10,150 nucleotides of DNA from an uncultured Actinomycetes bacterium. GTDB lineage: Bacteria; Actinomycetota; Acidimicrobiia; Acidimicrobiales; RAAP-2. This document shows positions 1 through 7,262 of the stretch, piece by piece. The stretch is taken from the NCBI GenBank assembly GCA_903893955.1, contig CAITOG010000248.1, positions 1-10,150 of the forward strand, written 5' to 3'. A model generated the notes under the pieces. The model saw nothing but the letters and a program-made list of their open reading frames with translations. It searched no databases and was not told the DNA's origin. The number at the start of each line of letters is the position of its first letter. The first letter of the stretch is position 1. The position numbers and the translations under genes were made by a program.

Positions 1-845
1 CGATGCTCTCGGATCTTGGCTGCGATGTGACGATCGTCGAGGGGCTTGGTTCGATCCTCGCTGGGTGCGATGCCGAGGTGGCATCGCAGGTCGGACGATC
101 GTTCAAGAAGCGATCCATCGGCATCATCACCTCAGCGGTGGTGACGGGGCACGTTCCCTCAGCCGACGGCACCTCCACCACGTTGTCGATCGAGGGCGCC
201 GACGGGATCGATGTCGAGATGGTGGTCGTCTCTGTGGGCCGCCAGCCAGCCACCGATGGGCTCGTGGACGAGACCGTCGGCGTTGCGATCGATGAGCGGG
301 GCTTCGTGGTCGCCGATGGTCACCAGCGCACGACTGCTGCCGGGGTCTGGGCTGTCGGCGACATCGTGGCAGGATCCCCGCAGCTTGCCCATGTGGCATT
401 CGCAGAGGCGATGGTGGCGATCAAGGACATGCTCGGTGAGCCAGCGGTGCCGGTCGACTACGCCAGGGTCCCGTGGGCCATCTACTGCCATCCTGAAGTT
501 GCCTTCGCTGGCCTGACCGAGGCGCAGGCCAAGGATCAGGGCTTCGACGTCGTGACCAAGAAGGACCCGTTCGGAGGCAACGGTCGCGCCCGGATCATCG
601 GCGAGACAGAAGGCATGGTCAAGGTTGTCGCCGAGCGTCGGCCTGACGGGACAGCTGGACGGGTCCTCGGCGTGCACATGGTGGGCCCGTGGGTCACCGA
701 ACAGCTCGGCGCCGGCTACCTGGCGGTCAACTGGGAGGCGAACGTTGATGAGGTCGCCTCGCTCATCCAGCCACATCCGTCCCTGTCGGAGACCTTCGGC
801 GAGACGATGATCGCCTTGACCGGTCGGGGGCTCCACGTTGGCTGA
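1..845 (+). CDS. lpd: Dihydrolipoyl dehydrogenase (E3), C-terminal portion; 5' end outside window
   Basis: FAD/NAD flavoprotein that reoxidises dihydrolipoyl groups of 2-oxoacid dehydrogenase complexes (or glycine cleavage) with NAD+. The first full visible codon is at base 3. About 280 residues remain of a family of roughly 460-475, so the N-terminal FAD fold, the redox disulfide and the NAD-loop glycines lie upstream. In fragment numbering, residues 1-85 are the rest of the NAD-binding domain (GCDVTIVEG, then SVGRQPATDGL). The second FAD-contacting segment is GVWAVGDIVAG at about 114-124. The dimerisation domain follows (CHPEVAFAGLTEAQA at about 162-176) and ends with HPSLSETF, whose His258/Glu263 match the catalytic His-Glu pair of the family. 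The next gene starts 8 nt before this stop, which implies coupled translation in an E3-E2-LipBA operon. The family call is firm; which complex it serves is inferred from the neighbours. Confidence 0.95.
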   Translation, partial: MLSDLGCDVTIVEGLGSILAGCDAEVASQVGRSFKKRSIGIITSAVVTGHVPSADGTSTTLSIEGADGIDVEMVVVSVGRQPATDGLVDETVGVAIDERGFVVADGHQRTTAAGVWAVGDIVAGSPQLAHVAFAEAMVAIKDMLGEPAVPVDYARVPWAIYCHPEVAFAGLTEAQAKDQGFDVVTKKDPFGGNGRARIIGETEGMVKVVAERRPDGTAGRVLGVHMVGPWVTEQLGAGYLAVNWEANVDEVASLIQPHPSLSETFGETMIALTGRGLHVG

Positions 846-1968
846 TGTCATCCTTCCCGACCTCGGTGAATCAGTCACCGAAGGGATCATCATCCGGTGG
901 ATGAAGGGCGTCGGCGACACCGTCGAGCGCGATGAACCTCTCTACGAGGTGTCGACCGACAAGGTCGACTCCGAGGTGCCGTCGCCCGTCGCCGGCGTGT
1001 TGGTCGAGATCGTGGTGCCTGAGGGCGACACGGTTGCTGTCGGCGGCACAGTTGCAGTGATCGGGGATGCGGGCCAGGTCGCAGCTGCGGCCCCGGCGCC
1101 CAGCACGTCTGCGCAGGAAGCGCCGGCAGCCGAGGCGGCGTCGGGATCACCAGCTCGAAGCACGCAGGCACCGCAGCACGCTGGACAGGGCAGCGGCCAG
1201 GTGACCTCCCCATTCGTCCGACGAGCCATCGAGCAGCGTGGCCTCGAGGCCGGCAGCATCCACGGTTCAGGTCCAGGAGGTCGGATCACGCGCCTCGACG
1301 TCGCCAACGCCACGGTGACACGACCGCTGGTGGCGCTCGGTTCAATCGATCGTGGTTCACCGACTGGTTTCGTGGCGCTCGAGGCAACGTTCGACGCGGT
1401 CGATGCCGTCCTCGCAGAGCACCCAGAGCTGCTCAGTCGCACGTCGTTCGTGGTCCATGCGGCGGTCGAGGCGCTCCAAGCGTTCCCTGAGCTCAATGGG
1501 ACGATCACCGGGGCAGCCTTCGAGGTCGTGACTGATCGCCACGTGGGCGTAGAGGTGGAACTGGCAGGTGGCCTCATTATCCCTGTGCTGCGCAACTGCG
1601 AGGAGCTCAACGTCACCCAGATCGCCACCGGGCTCGACGCGGTCATCGCACGAGCCGAGGCAGACCAGCTCGATCCGTTCGACCTCATCGGGGCGACGTT
1701 CTCAGTTGCGGCGAGCGCTGCGGCCAACATCTTGTTGACGGTGCCGGCGCTGGCGGGACCGCAGGTTGCGAGCTTGGGCATCGGTGCGGTCACCCGTCGA
1801 CCTGTCGTCGTCGAGGAAGGTGATGGCACAGAGTCGGTCGGCATCCGATCGATCGGCGTGCTCGGTCTGAGCTTCGACCTCCGCATCGTCGAGCCATCTC
1901 GAGCCGCATCCTTCCTGTCTGCCACTGCAGCGATCCTTGCTGGATCGCAGTGGTCGGCGCGCCTCTGA
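838..1968 (+). CDS. E2-type lipoyl carrier (DlaT/SucB family) with degenerate acyltransferase core
   Basis: 376 residues from a TTG start. TTG is chosen because MADVILPDLGESVTEG is the usual E2 N-terminus and a G-run lies 7 nt upstream at 826-830. The lipoyl domain is residues 1-76, with lipoylation Lys42 in STDKVDSE. An Ala/Pro/Ser-rich linker follows (about 80-122), then the peripheral subunit-binding domain (about 123-155, SPFVRRAIEQRGLEAGSIHG and GPGGRITRLDV), which docks E3 or E1. The remaining 220 residues align with the E2 catalytic fold (LAGGLIIPVLRN, FDLIGATFSV, GPQVASLGIG). The C-terminal active-site segment, normally DHRxxDG, instead reads FDLRIVEP: the catalytic His is Leu348, and Asp-Gly is Glu352-Pro353. 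The usual R-K-IA-RM-S helix at the start of the core and the TxSN motif are also missing. The frame is open throughout with normal codon use, so this is not a recent pseudogene. Lipoylation and E3 docking look likely; acyltransferase activity looks unlikely. It may be a protein-X-like or carrier-only subunit. Confidence 0.88.
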   Translation: MADVILPDLGESVTEGIIIRWMKGVGDTVERDEPLYEVSTDKVDSEVPSPVAGVLVEIVVPEGDTVAVGGTVAVIGDAGQVAAAAPAPSTSAQEAPAAEAASGSPARSTQAPQHAGQGSGQVTSPFVRRAIEQRGLEAGSIHGSGPGGRITRLDVANATVTRPLVALGSIDRGSPTGFVALEATFDAVDAVLAEHPELLSRTSFVVHAAVEALQAFPELNGTITGAAFEVVTDRHVGVEVELAGGLIIPVLRNCEELNVTQIATGLDAVIARAEADQLDPFDLIGATFSVAASAAANILLTVPALAGPQVASLGIGAVTRRPVVVEEGDGTESVGIRSIGVLGLSFDLRIVEPSRAASFLSATAAILAGSQWSARL

Positions 1969-3608
1969 TGGCGCTCAGGGTTCGACGGCTCGGCCGTGTC
2001 GACTTCGACGAGGCCTACGACCTCCAGCGGGCTCTCGTCCGTGACGAGGCAGATTGGCTGCTGGTGCTCGAGCACCCGCCGACCGTCACCTTGGGGCGTC
2101 GTGCCGATCCGTCGCATGTGCTCCGATCGCCAGATGAGCTTGGCGCGCGCCTGATTGCGACAGATCGGGGCGGCGATGTGACGGCCCATGGTCCTGGCCA
2201 GGTCGTCGTCTACGCCATCGTGACGATCGATGATGACCCCGCAGCGATCCCCGCACACGCCCACCGGCTCGAGGATGCTGCCATCGAAGTGGTCGAGGGT
2301 CTGCTCGGCCACTCGACCACGGTGGGGCGCCTCGAGGGCCATCCGGGCGTGTGGGTAGACGTGGATGGAGAGCGGCCGGCGAAGATCTGCGCGCTCGGCA
2401 TCCGGACCGAGCGAGTCGACGGCGTGAAGCGGACCCTGCATGGCATCGCGCTCAACGTGGACATCGACCTCAGGATCTTCGACACCATCGTGCCCTGTGG
2501 CATCGCAGATCGACCGGTGACGTCGTTGGCGGCGCGTGGTGCCACCGTGACCACCAGAGAGGTCGAGGATCGCCTGGTGGAGGCACTGGCCCGAAGGCTC
2601 GGCCCGATGTTCGATGACGTCTCGGTCCACCCGGTGACGATCGGCGAGCCAGACACTGGCCGGATGCTCGAGCGTCGCCTGCGAGCAGCGGGGCAGGACC
2701 CGTCGGCAGCACTGCCGCTCGCCACTCGAAAGCCTGCATGGCTCCGGATCCCTGTGCGCCGAGAGGATTCCTTTGCGGCGACGCGCTCTGTGGTGGCTGA
2801 TCTCGGCCTCGTCACGGTGTGCGAGGAGGCAGGGTGCCCGAACATCTTCGAGTGCTGGTCGCAGGGAACGGCGACCTTCATGGTCAATGGCGAACGATGC
2901 ACGAGGGCATGCGCGTTCTGTCTCATCGACACCCGAAAGCCCGAGGCGCTCGATGCGAGCGAGCCGGAGCGGGTCGCGGAGGCTGTCGCCACGATGGGTC
3001 TGTCGCACGCTGTGGTGACCTGCGTTGCCCGGGACGACCTCGCTGACGGGGGTGCGGGCGCGATCGCGGAGACGATCCGGGCAATACGACGTCGTCGGCC
3101 TGCGACAACGGTCGAGGTGCTCATCTCAGACTTGAAGGGACGTCGAGAGGATCTAGACCTCATCATCGACGCCAAGCCCGATGTGCTCAACCACAACCTC
3201 GAGACGGTCGCTCGGCTCCAGCGGGCGATTCGGCCCTCTGCTGGCTACGCCCGAAGCTTGGGCGTCCTGGCAAGGTCAGCGTCCGCTGGCTTGGTGACGA
3301 AGTCGGGGCTGATGGTCGGGCTCGGTGAGACCGACGATGAGATCGAGACGGCACTCGGCGACCTCGCTGCCGTCGGTGTCCAGATCGTCACGATCGGCCA
3401 GTATCTCCGACCGACCGAGGCACATGCACCTGTTGCGCGCTACGCCGATCCCGAGGTCTTCGATCGACTTGCAGCAACAGGTCGAGCCCTCGGTTTGGCC
3501 CATGTGCAGTCCTCGCCGCTGACTCGATCGAGCTATCACGCCAGAGAGGCCGCTGACGCTGCATCGGCTGTGCCGGTCACGATGCGCAAGGTCGGCGCAC
3601 AGGGCTGA
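1968..3608 (+). CDS. LipB-LipA fusion: octanoyltransferase joined to lipoyl synthase
   Basis: One uninterrupted 546-residue frame holds both steps of de novo lipoylation. Residues 1 to about 220 are LipB, which moves octanoate from acyl-ACP to the target lysine: RGGDVTAHGPGQ at 67-78, catalytic Lys139 in AKICALG, and catalytic Cys177 in VPCGI. A linker of about 20-30 residues follows. Residues about 250-546 are LipA, the radical-SAM enzyme that inserts two sulfurs. Its auxiliary [4Fe-4S] cysteines are Cys285, Cys290 and Cys296 (CX4CX5C); its radical-SAM cysteines are Cys311, Cys315 and Cys318 (CTRACAFC); RSSYH at 520-524 supplies the serine ligand of the auxiliary cluster. Each half is near the family's stand-alone length. 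The chosen ATG shares its A with the E2 TGA stop. An in-frame GTG at 1950 would add six residues inside E2 and is less likely. No clear Shine-Dalgarno is visible, so translation probably depends on E2 coupling. The E2 lipoyl domain is the obvious substrate. Confidence 0.93.
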   Translation: MALRVRRLGRVDFDEAYDLQRALVRDEADWLLVLEHPPTVTLGRRADPSHVLRSPDELGARLIATDRGGDVTAHGPGQVVVYAIVTIDDDPAAIPAHAHRLEDAAIEVVEGLLGHSTTVGRLEGHPGVWVDVDGERPAKICALGIRTERVDGVKRTLHGIALNVDIDLRIFDTIVPCGIADRPVTSLAARGATVTTREVEDRLVEALARRLGPMFDDVSVHPVTIGEPDTGRMLERRLRAAGQDPSAALPLATRKPAWLRIPVRREDSFAATRSVVADLGLVTVCEEAGCPNIFECWSQGTATFMVNGERCTRACAFCLIDTRKPEALDASEPERVAEAVATMGLSHAVVTCVARDDLADGGAGAIAETIRAIRRRRPATTVEVLISDLKGRREDLDLIIDAKPDVLNHNLETVARLQRAIRPSAGYARSLGVLARSASAGLVTKSGLMVGLGETDDEIETALGDLAAVGVQIVTIGQYLRPTEAHAPVARYADPEVFDRLAATGRALGLAHVQSSPLTRSSYHAREAADAASAVPVTMRKVGAQG

Positions 3609-3680
3609 GAGCGTGGCTGCGCCACATGCCATCGCACGAGGGCCCCGCACCTCGACTCGTCCCCGAGGGACAGACCTCGC
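3609..3680. terminator. Convergent intergenic spacer with overlapping GC hairpins, possible two-way terminator
   Basis: This 72-nt gap separates the lipBA stop from the metH stop, which converge here. It can form GTGGC-TGC-GCCAC (3613-3625) and GTCCC-CGA-GGGAC (3659-3671). CGAGG and its complement CCTCG also alternate four times (3637, 3650, 3664, 3675), giving mutually exclusive stems. There is no U-tract on either strand, so it is not a classical intrinsic terminator. The position favours a termination role, but activity is inferred only. Confidence 0.35.
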
Positions 3681-6600
3681 TCAGGCGATGAAGTACTTGG
3701 CTCGCGGATGATGGCAGATGATGGCGTCGGTGGTCTGCTCAGGGTGGAGCTGGAAGCCCTCTGAGACAGTCACGCCGATCCGGTCTGCGCCTAGCAGCTC
3801 GGCAACGGTCTCGTTCGAAGCAAGGTCCGGGCACGCCGGGTAGCCCCAGGAGTATCGACCCCCGCGGTACTGCTGGCGGAACAGGCCATTGAGTGACGGT
3901 CCATCCTCATCGGCGATGCCGAGCTCCTCTCGGATACGACGGTGCCACATCTCTGCGAGCGCCTCCGCCATCTCGACGCCGAGGCCGTGGAGCTTGAGGT
4001 AGGCCTGGTACTCATCGGCCTCGAAGAGCTCTCGGCAGCGATCGGAAACTCGTGGTCCCATCGTGACCAGCATGAAGCTGGCGTAGTCCTTGTCGCCGCT
4101 TGACAGCGGCCGGAAGAAGTCGGCGATCGACAGCCACGGCTCCACCTGCTGGCGGGGGAATGAGAAGCGAACCTGCTCGCTGGTCCGCTCATCGTCGGTG
4201 AAGATGATCAGGTCGTTGCCATCCGCATTGGCTGGGAAATGGCCCCAGACGACCTGCGGGACGAGCAGGTCGTCCGCCACGGCCTGTGCGAGCTCTGCAC
4301 GCAACTCAGGTGCGATCCGCTCCTTGAACGCGGTGTCGTCCTCCTCGCCCTCGGGGCGGTAGCCCCACTGGTTGCGGAAGAGCGCGGTGGTGTTCAAATA
4401 GCCTGAGATCTCGTCGAGGCTCATGCCCTTCGCCACCCTGCTTCCGAGGAAGGGAGGCGTGGGCACCGGGTTATCGACGACGACCTCTGGAGAGCGGTCG
4501 GGCTGCCCCTCAACTGGCTCGGTCGACGCCTCTCGGAATCGTCGAGCGACGTTGCGCTCTGAGATGACCCGTCCGAACTCCGGGTCGTCCTCAACCGTTC
4601 CCTTCTTGATGGCCATGAGCTGGTCCATGACCCGGAGGCCCTCGAAGGCATCCTTGCCATAGAAGAGGCGACCGTCGTAGACCTGCCGCAGGTCCTTCTC
4701 CACATAGGTACGAGTCAGCGCTGCCCCGCCCAGCACGACTGGGACGTCGGCAAGCCCCCGGCTGTTGAGCTCCTCGAGGTTCTCGCGCATGATCAGCGTC
4801 GACTTCACGAGCAGTCCGCTCATGCCAAGTGCGTCAGCGTTGTGCTCCTCGACCGCCTGGATCATCTCGGAGATGCCGATCTTGATGCCCAGGTTGATGA
4901 CCTCGTAGCCGTTGTTGGTGAAGATGATGTCGACCAGGTTCTTGCCGATGTCGTGAACGTCCCCCTTCACCGTGGCCAGCACGACGGTGCCGCGCCCGCC
5001 CTGGTCAGAGCGCTCCATGTGCGGCTCGAGGTGGGCGACCGCCTGCTTCATGGTCTCGGCCGAGCCGAGCACGAAGGGCAGCTGCATCTCGCCGGAGGCG
5101 AAGAGCTCGCCAACGGTCTTCATGCCATCGAGCAGCAGGTCATTGACGATGGTCAGTGGTGCCAATCCGGACGCCATCGCCGCGTCGAGATCGTCTTCCA
5201 AACCGGTCCGGTTCCCGTCGATGATCCGTCGGACCAAGCGCTCCTCGACGCTCAGATCCTCGAGATCGTCGGTGCTTTGGCTGGCGATGGTGACCCCTTC
5301 GAAGAGCGACAAGAGCTCGGTCAAAGGGTCATAGCCCTCGTGTCGCCTGTCGTAGATGAGATCGAGGCACACCTGGCGCGCTCGATCGTCGATCTTGGCG
5401 AGGGGCAGGATCTTCGACGCATGGACGATGGCAGCGTCGAGGCCTGCTGCCACGCACTCGTGCAGGAAGACGCTGTTGAGCACCTGGCGAGCAGCTGGGC
5501 TTAGGCCGAAGGACACGTTCGAGAGCCCGAGGATCGTCGACACGCCAGGGAGCTCAGCCTTGATCAGGCGAATCCCCTCGATGGTCTCGATCCCATCACG
5601 GCGCGACTCCTCCATCCCTGTCGAGAGCGGGAGGGCGAGCGGGTCGAACAGCAGGTCAGAGGGACGCAGCCCGTAGCGCTCGACTGCGAGGTCGTGGATG
5701 GCACGCGCTGAGCGAAGCTTCCACTCGGCGGTGCGGGCCTGCCCCTCCTCGTCGATGCAGGTCGCCACCACCGCGGCCCCGAACTCTCGTGCCAGGGTGA
5801 GGAACTGGTCGAGCCTCGTGCCCTCGTCAGCTCCCTCCTCGAGGTTGACCGAGTTGAGCAACGGCCGACCACCGAGCCATGAGAGCGCGGTCGCTGCGAC
5901 CGGACCTTCGGTCGTGTCGACCATCACCGGGACGCTCGACTGGGTTGCGAGGCGAGACATCAGCGATTCCATGTCAGCGACCCCGTTGGCACCGGTGTAG
6001 TCGACGCAGACGTCGATGACGTGGCTGCCCTCGCGAACCTGCTCCTTTGCCATCGAGATGCACGTGTCCCAGTCCCCATCGAGCATCGACTCGCGGAACT
6101 TCTTCGATCCATTGGCGTTGGTTCGCTCGCCGACGACGAGAAACGAGGTGTCCTGGGCGAAGGGGACAGCGGTGTAGATCGAGGCGGAGGACGCCTCGAG
6201 CATGGGGCTCCTCTTGATCGGGGTCGTCCCGCCAACGGCCTCGACGACAGCGGCAAGGTGGGCTGGGGTAGTCCCACAGCAACCACCGACGGCGTTGACG
6301 CCGAGCTCACCCACGAAGCGGACCATGTGCTCCGCCAGCTGCTCTGGTGTGAGGTCGTAGTGCATCTTGCCGTCTACGACGCTTGGTAGGCCCGCGTTCG
6401 GAAGGCAGGAGATCGGCATCGTTGCGTGCTCAGCGAGGTAGCGCAGCGACTCACCCATCTCGACAGGTCCTGTTGCGCAGTTGATGCCGATCAGGTCGAC
6501 GCCCATGGCGTCGAGGCTGGCGAGTGCAGCGCCGATCTCGGTGCCAGGAAGCATGCGACCGGTGAGCTCGATGGTCACCTGAACCTGGAGAGGGATCTGG

Positions 6601-7190
6601 CGACCGGCCTCGGCCATCGCCAGGCGGGCTGCGTTGATCGCGGCTTTGGCTCCGAGGAGGTCGAACATGGTCTCGATGATGAACAGGTCGACGCCCCCGG
6701 CGAGGAGACCTGCAGCCTGCTCTTGGTAGGAGTCACGGAGCGTCGCGTACGGAATCTGTCCGAGGGTTGGGAACTTGGTTCCGGGACCCATCGAGCCGGC
6801 AACGAATCTCGGCCGCTCCGGCGTGGCGAAGTCGTCGGCCGCAGCTCGGGCGATCTGGGCGGAGCGCAGCGACAGGTCGTAGGCGCGTGCCGCAAGGTCG
6901 TATTCAGCCAGGACGATCGAGAAGGATCCGAACGAGTCCGTCTCGACGACATCCGAGCCCACCTCGAGGAAGGAGCGGTGCAGTCTGTCGATGGCGTCGG
7001 GGCGTGTCTCGACCAGGATCTCGTTACACCCCTCGAGCGCTGGCCCGCCGAAGTCGTCGGCCGTGAGCTCCATGAGCTGCAGGTTGGTGCCCGTGGCACC
7101 GTCGAACACGAGGACGCGATCTTTGAGCGCGTTCAGATACGGATCGCCGCTCGCGCTGAGGCGAGGGAGGAGTGGGATGCGAGCAGCCAT
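3681..7190 (-). CDS. metH: Cobalamin-dependent methionine synthase, full five-module form
   Basis: Transfers methyl from 5-methyltetrahydrofolate through methylcobalamin to homocysteine, giving methionine and tetrahydrofolate. The 1169 residues are close to the E. coli enzyme (about 1227), with all modules in order. The homocysteine domain (about 18-322) has zinc ligands Cys238 (GINCATGP) and Cys304/Cys305 (GGCCGTTP). The pterin domain is about 345-620 (VVGERTNANGSKKF, VIDVCVDYTG, LGLSNVSFGL). The four-helix cap is about 645-730. The B12 domain is about 733-870, with DVHDIG giving the lower-axial His746 and with SGLLVKST. The reactivation domain is about 915-1169, with RxxxGY as RYSWGY (1112-1117) for S-adenosylmethionine. 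The ATG at 7190 fits the usual short leader. The frame stays open further upstream, but that part is antisense to the adenosyltransferase gene. No key residue is missing. It is divergent from that gene, has no good Shine-Dalgarno, and has a -10-like TAGCCT 8 nt before the ATG. Confidence 0.98.
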   Translation of the reverse strand: MAARIPLLPRLSASGDPYLNALKDRVLVFDGATGTNLQLMELTADDFGGPALEGCNEILVETRPDAIDRLHRSFLEVGSDVVETDSFGSFSIVLAEYDLAARAYDLSLRSAQIARAAADDFATPERPRFVAGSMGPGTKFPTLGQIPYATLRDSYQEQAAGLLAGGVDLFIIETMFDLLGAKAAINAARLAMAEAGRQIPLQVQVTIELTGRMLPGTEIGAALASLDAMGVDLIGINCATGPVEMGESLRYLAEHATMPISCLPNAGLPSVVDGKMHYDLTPEQLAEHMVRFVGELGVNAVGGCCGTTPAHLAAVVEAVGGTTPIKRSPMLEASSASIYTAVPFAQDTSFLVVGERTNANGSKKFRESMLDGDWDTCISMAKEQVREGSHVIDVCVDYTGANGVADMESLMSRLATQSSVPVMVDTTEGPVAATALSWLGGRPLLNSVNLEEGADEGTRLDQFLTLAREFGAAVVATCIDEEGQARTAEWKLRSARAIHDLAVERYGLRPSDLLFDPLALPLSTGMEESRRDGIETIEGIRLIKAELPGVSTILGLSNVSFGLSPAARQVLNSVFLHECVAAGLDAAIVHASKILPLAKIDDRARQVCLDLIYDRRHEGYDPLTELLSLFEGVTIASQSTDDLEDLSVEERLVRRIIDGNRTGLEDDLDAAMASGLAPLTIVNDLLLDGMKTVGELFASGEMQLPFVLGSAETMKQAVAHLEPHMERSDQGGRGTVVLATVKGDVHDIGKNLVDIIFTNNGYEVINLGIKIGISEMIQAVEEHNADALGMSGLLVKSTLIMRENLEELNSRGLADVPVVLGGAALTRTYVEKDLRQVYDGRLFYGKDAFEGLRVMDQLMAIKKGTVEDDPEFGRVISERNVARRFREASTEPVEGQPDRSPEVVVDNPVPTPPFLGSRVAKGMSLDEISGYLNTTALFRNQWGYRPEGEEDDTAFKERIAPELRAELAQAVADDLLVPQVVWGHFPANADGNDLIIFTDDERTSEQVRFSFPRQQVEPWLSIADFFRPLSSGDKDYASFMLVTMGPRVSDRCRELFEADEYQAYLKLHGLGVEMAEALAEMWHRRIREELGIADEDGPSLNGLFRQQYRGGRYSWGYPACPDLASNETVAELLGADRIGVTVSEGFQLHPEQTTDAIICHHPRAKYFIA

Positions 7191-7198
7191 GGCCACCA

Positions 7199-7204
7199 AG
7201 GCTA
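7199..7204 (-). promoter_or_regulatory. Candidate -10 box for leaderless metH mRNA
   Basis: Read on the minus strand this is TAGCCT, which fits the actinobacterial TANNNT -10 consensus. It ends 8 nt before the metH ATG, so transcription would begin at or next to the start codon. That agrees with the lack of a usable Shine-Dalgarno. GACGTC, 17 nt further upstream (7222-7227), could be a weak -35. Inferred from position and the mirrored copy only. Confidence 0.4.
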
Positions 7205-7249
7205 CCGGTGTCACCGCATCAGACGTCCGGCGTGGAGTCGCCGTACCGG

Positions 7250-7255
7250 TAGCCT
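7250..7255 (+). promoter_or_regulatory. Candidate -10 box for leaderless adenosyltransferase mRNA
   Basis: TAGCCT fits TANNNT and ends 7 nt before the ATG at 7263, the spacing typical of leaderless actinobacterial transcripts. No Shine-Dalgarno precedes the ATG. The same ACCGGTAGCCT context precedes metH on the other strand, which makes a chance match less likely. No convincing -35 is seen. Confidence 0.42.
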
Positions 7256-7262
7256 CGGCCTG

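Larger units (their letters stand above)
7199..7255. repeat. Perfect 11-bp inverted repeat in the metH / adenosyltransferase divergent spacer
   Basis: AGGCTACCGGT at 7199-7209 is the exact reverse complement of ACCGGTAGCCT at 7245-7255, with 35 nt between. Each arm contains the self-complementary ACCGGT, so TACCGGT also occurs as a direct repeat (7203 and 7244). A GACGTC palindrome lies near the middle (7222-7227). The arms sit symmetrically, 7-8 nt from the two divergent start codons. They may be paired promoter elements, operator half-sites, or both. Confidence 0.85.

Noticed and set aside
159..920. Minus-strand open frame opposite lpd
   Set aside because: It is antisense to a clear E3 gene, shows no family motif and has no ribosome-binding site.
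1950..1967. GTG start for LipB-LipA
   Set aside because: It lies inside the E2 gene and adds six residues outside the LipB fold. The ATG overlapping the E2 stop fits the operon pattern better.
942..3008. Long open frame on the minus strand (688 codons) opposite E2 and LipB-LipA
   Set aside because: The translation is low-complexity with no recognisable domain, and it lies antisense to two firmly identified genes. Such frames are a common by-product of GC-rich coding.
4842..5504. Plus-strand open frame inside metH
   Set aside because: It is the complement of the MetH cap and B12 domains, and its Asp/Leu/Val-rich translation mirrors the metH codons.
6426..7262. Upstream extension of the adenosyltransferase frame
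   Set aside because: The extension is antisense to metH and has no homology-like content. The enzyme's conserved motif begins four residues after the ATG at 7263.
7191..7262. Cobalamin riboswitch upstream of metH or the adenosyltransferase gene
   Set aside because: The spacer is only 72 nt and I see no B12-box-like conserved core. It is too short for the usual element.
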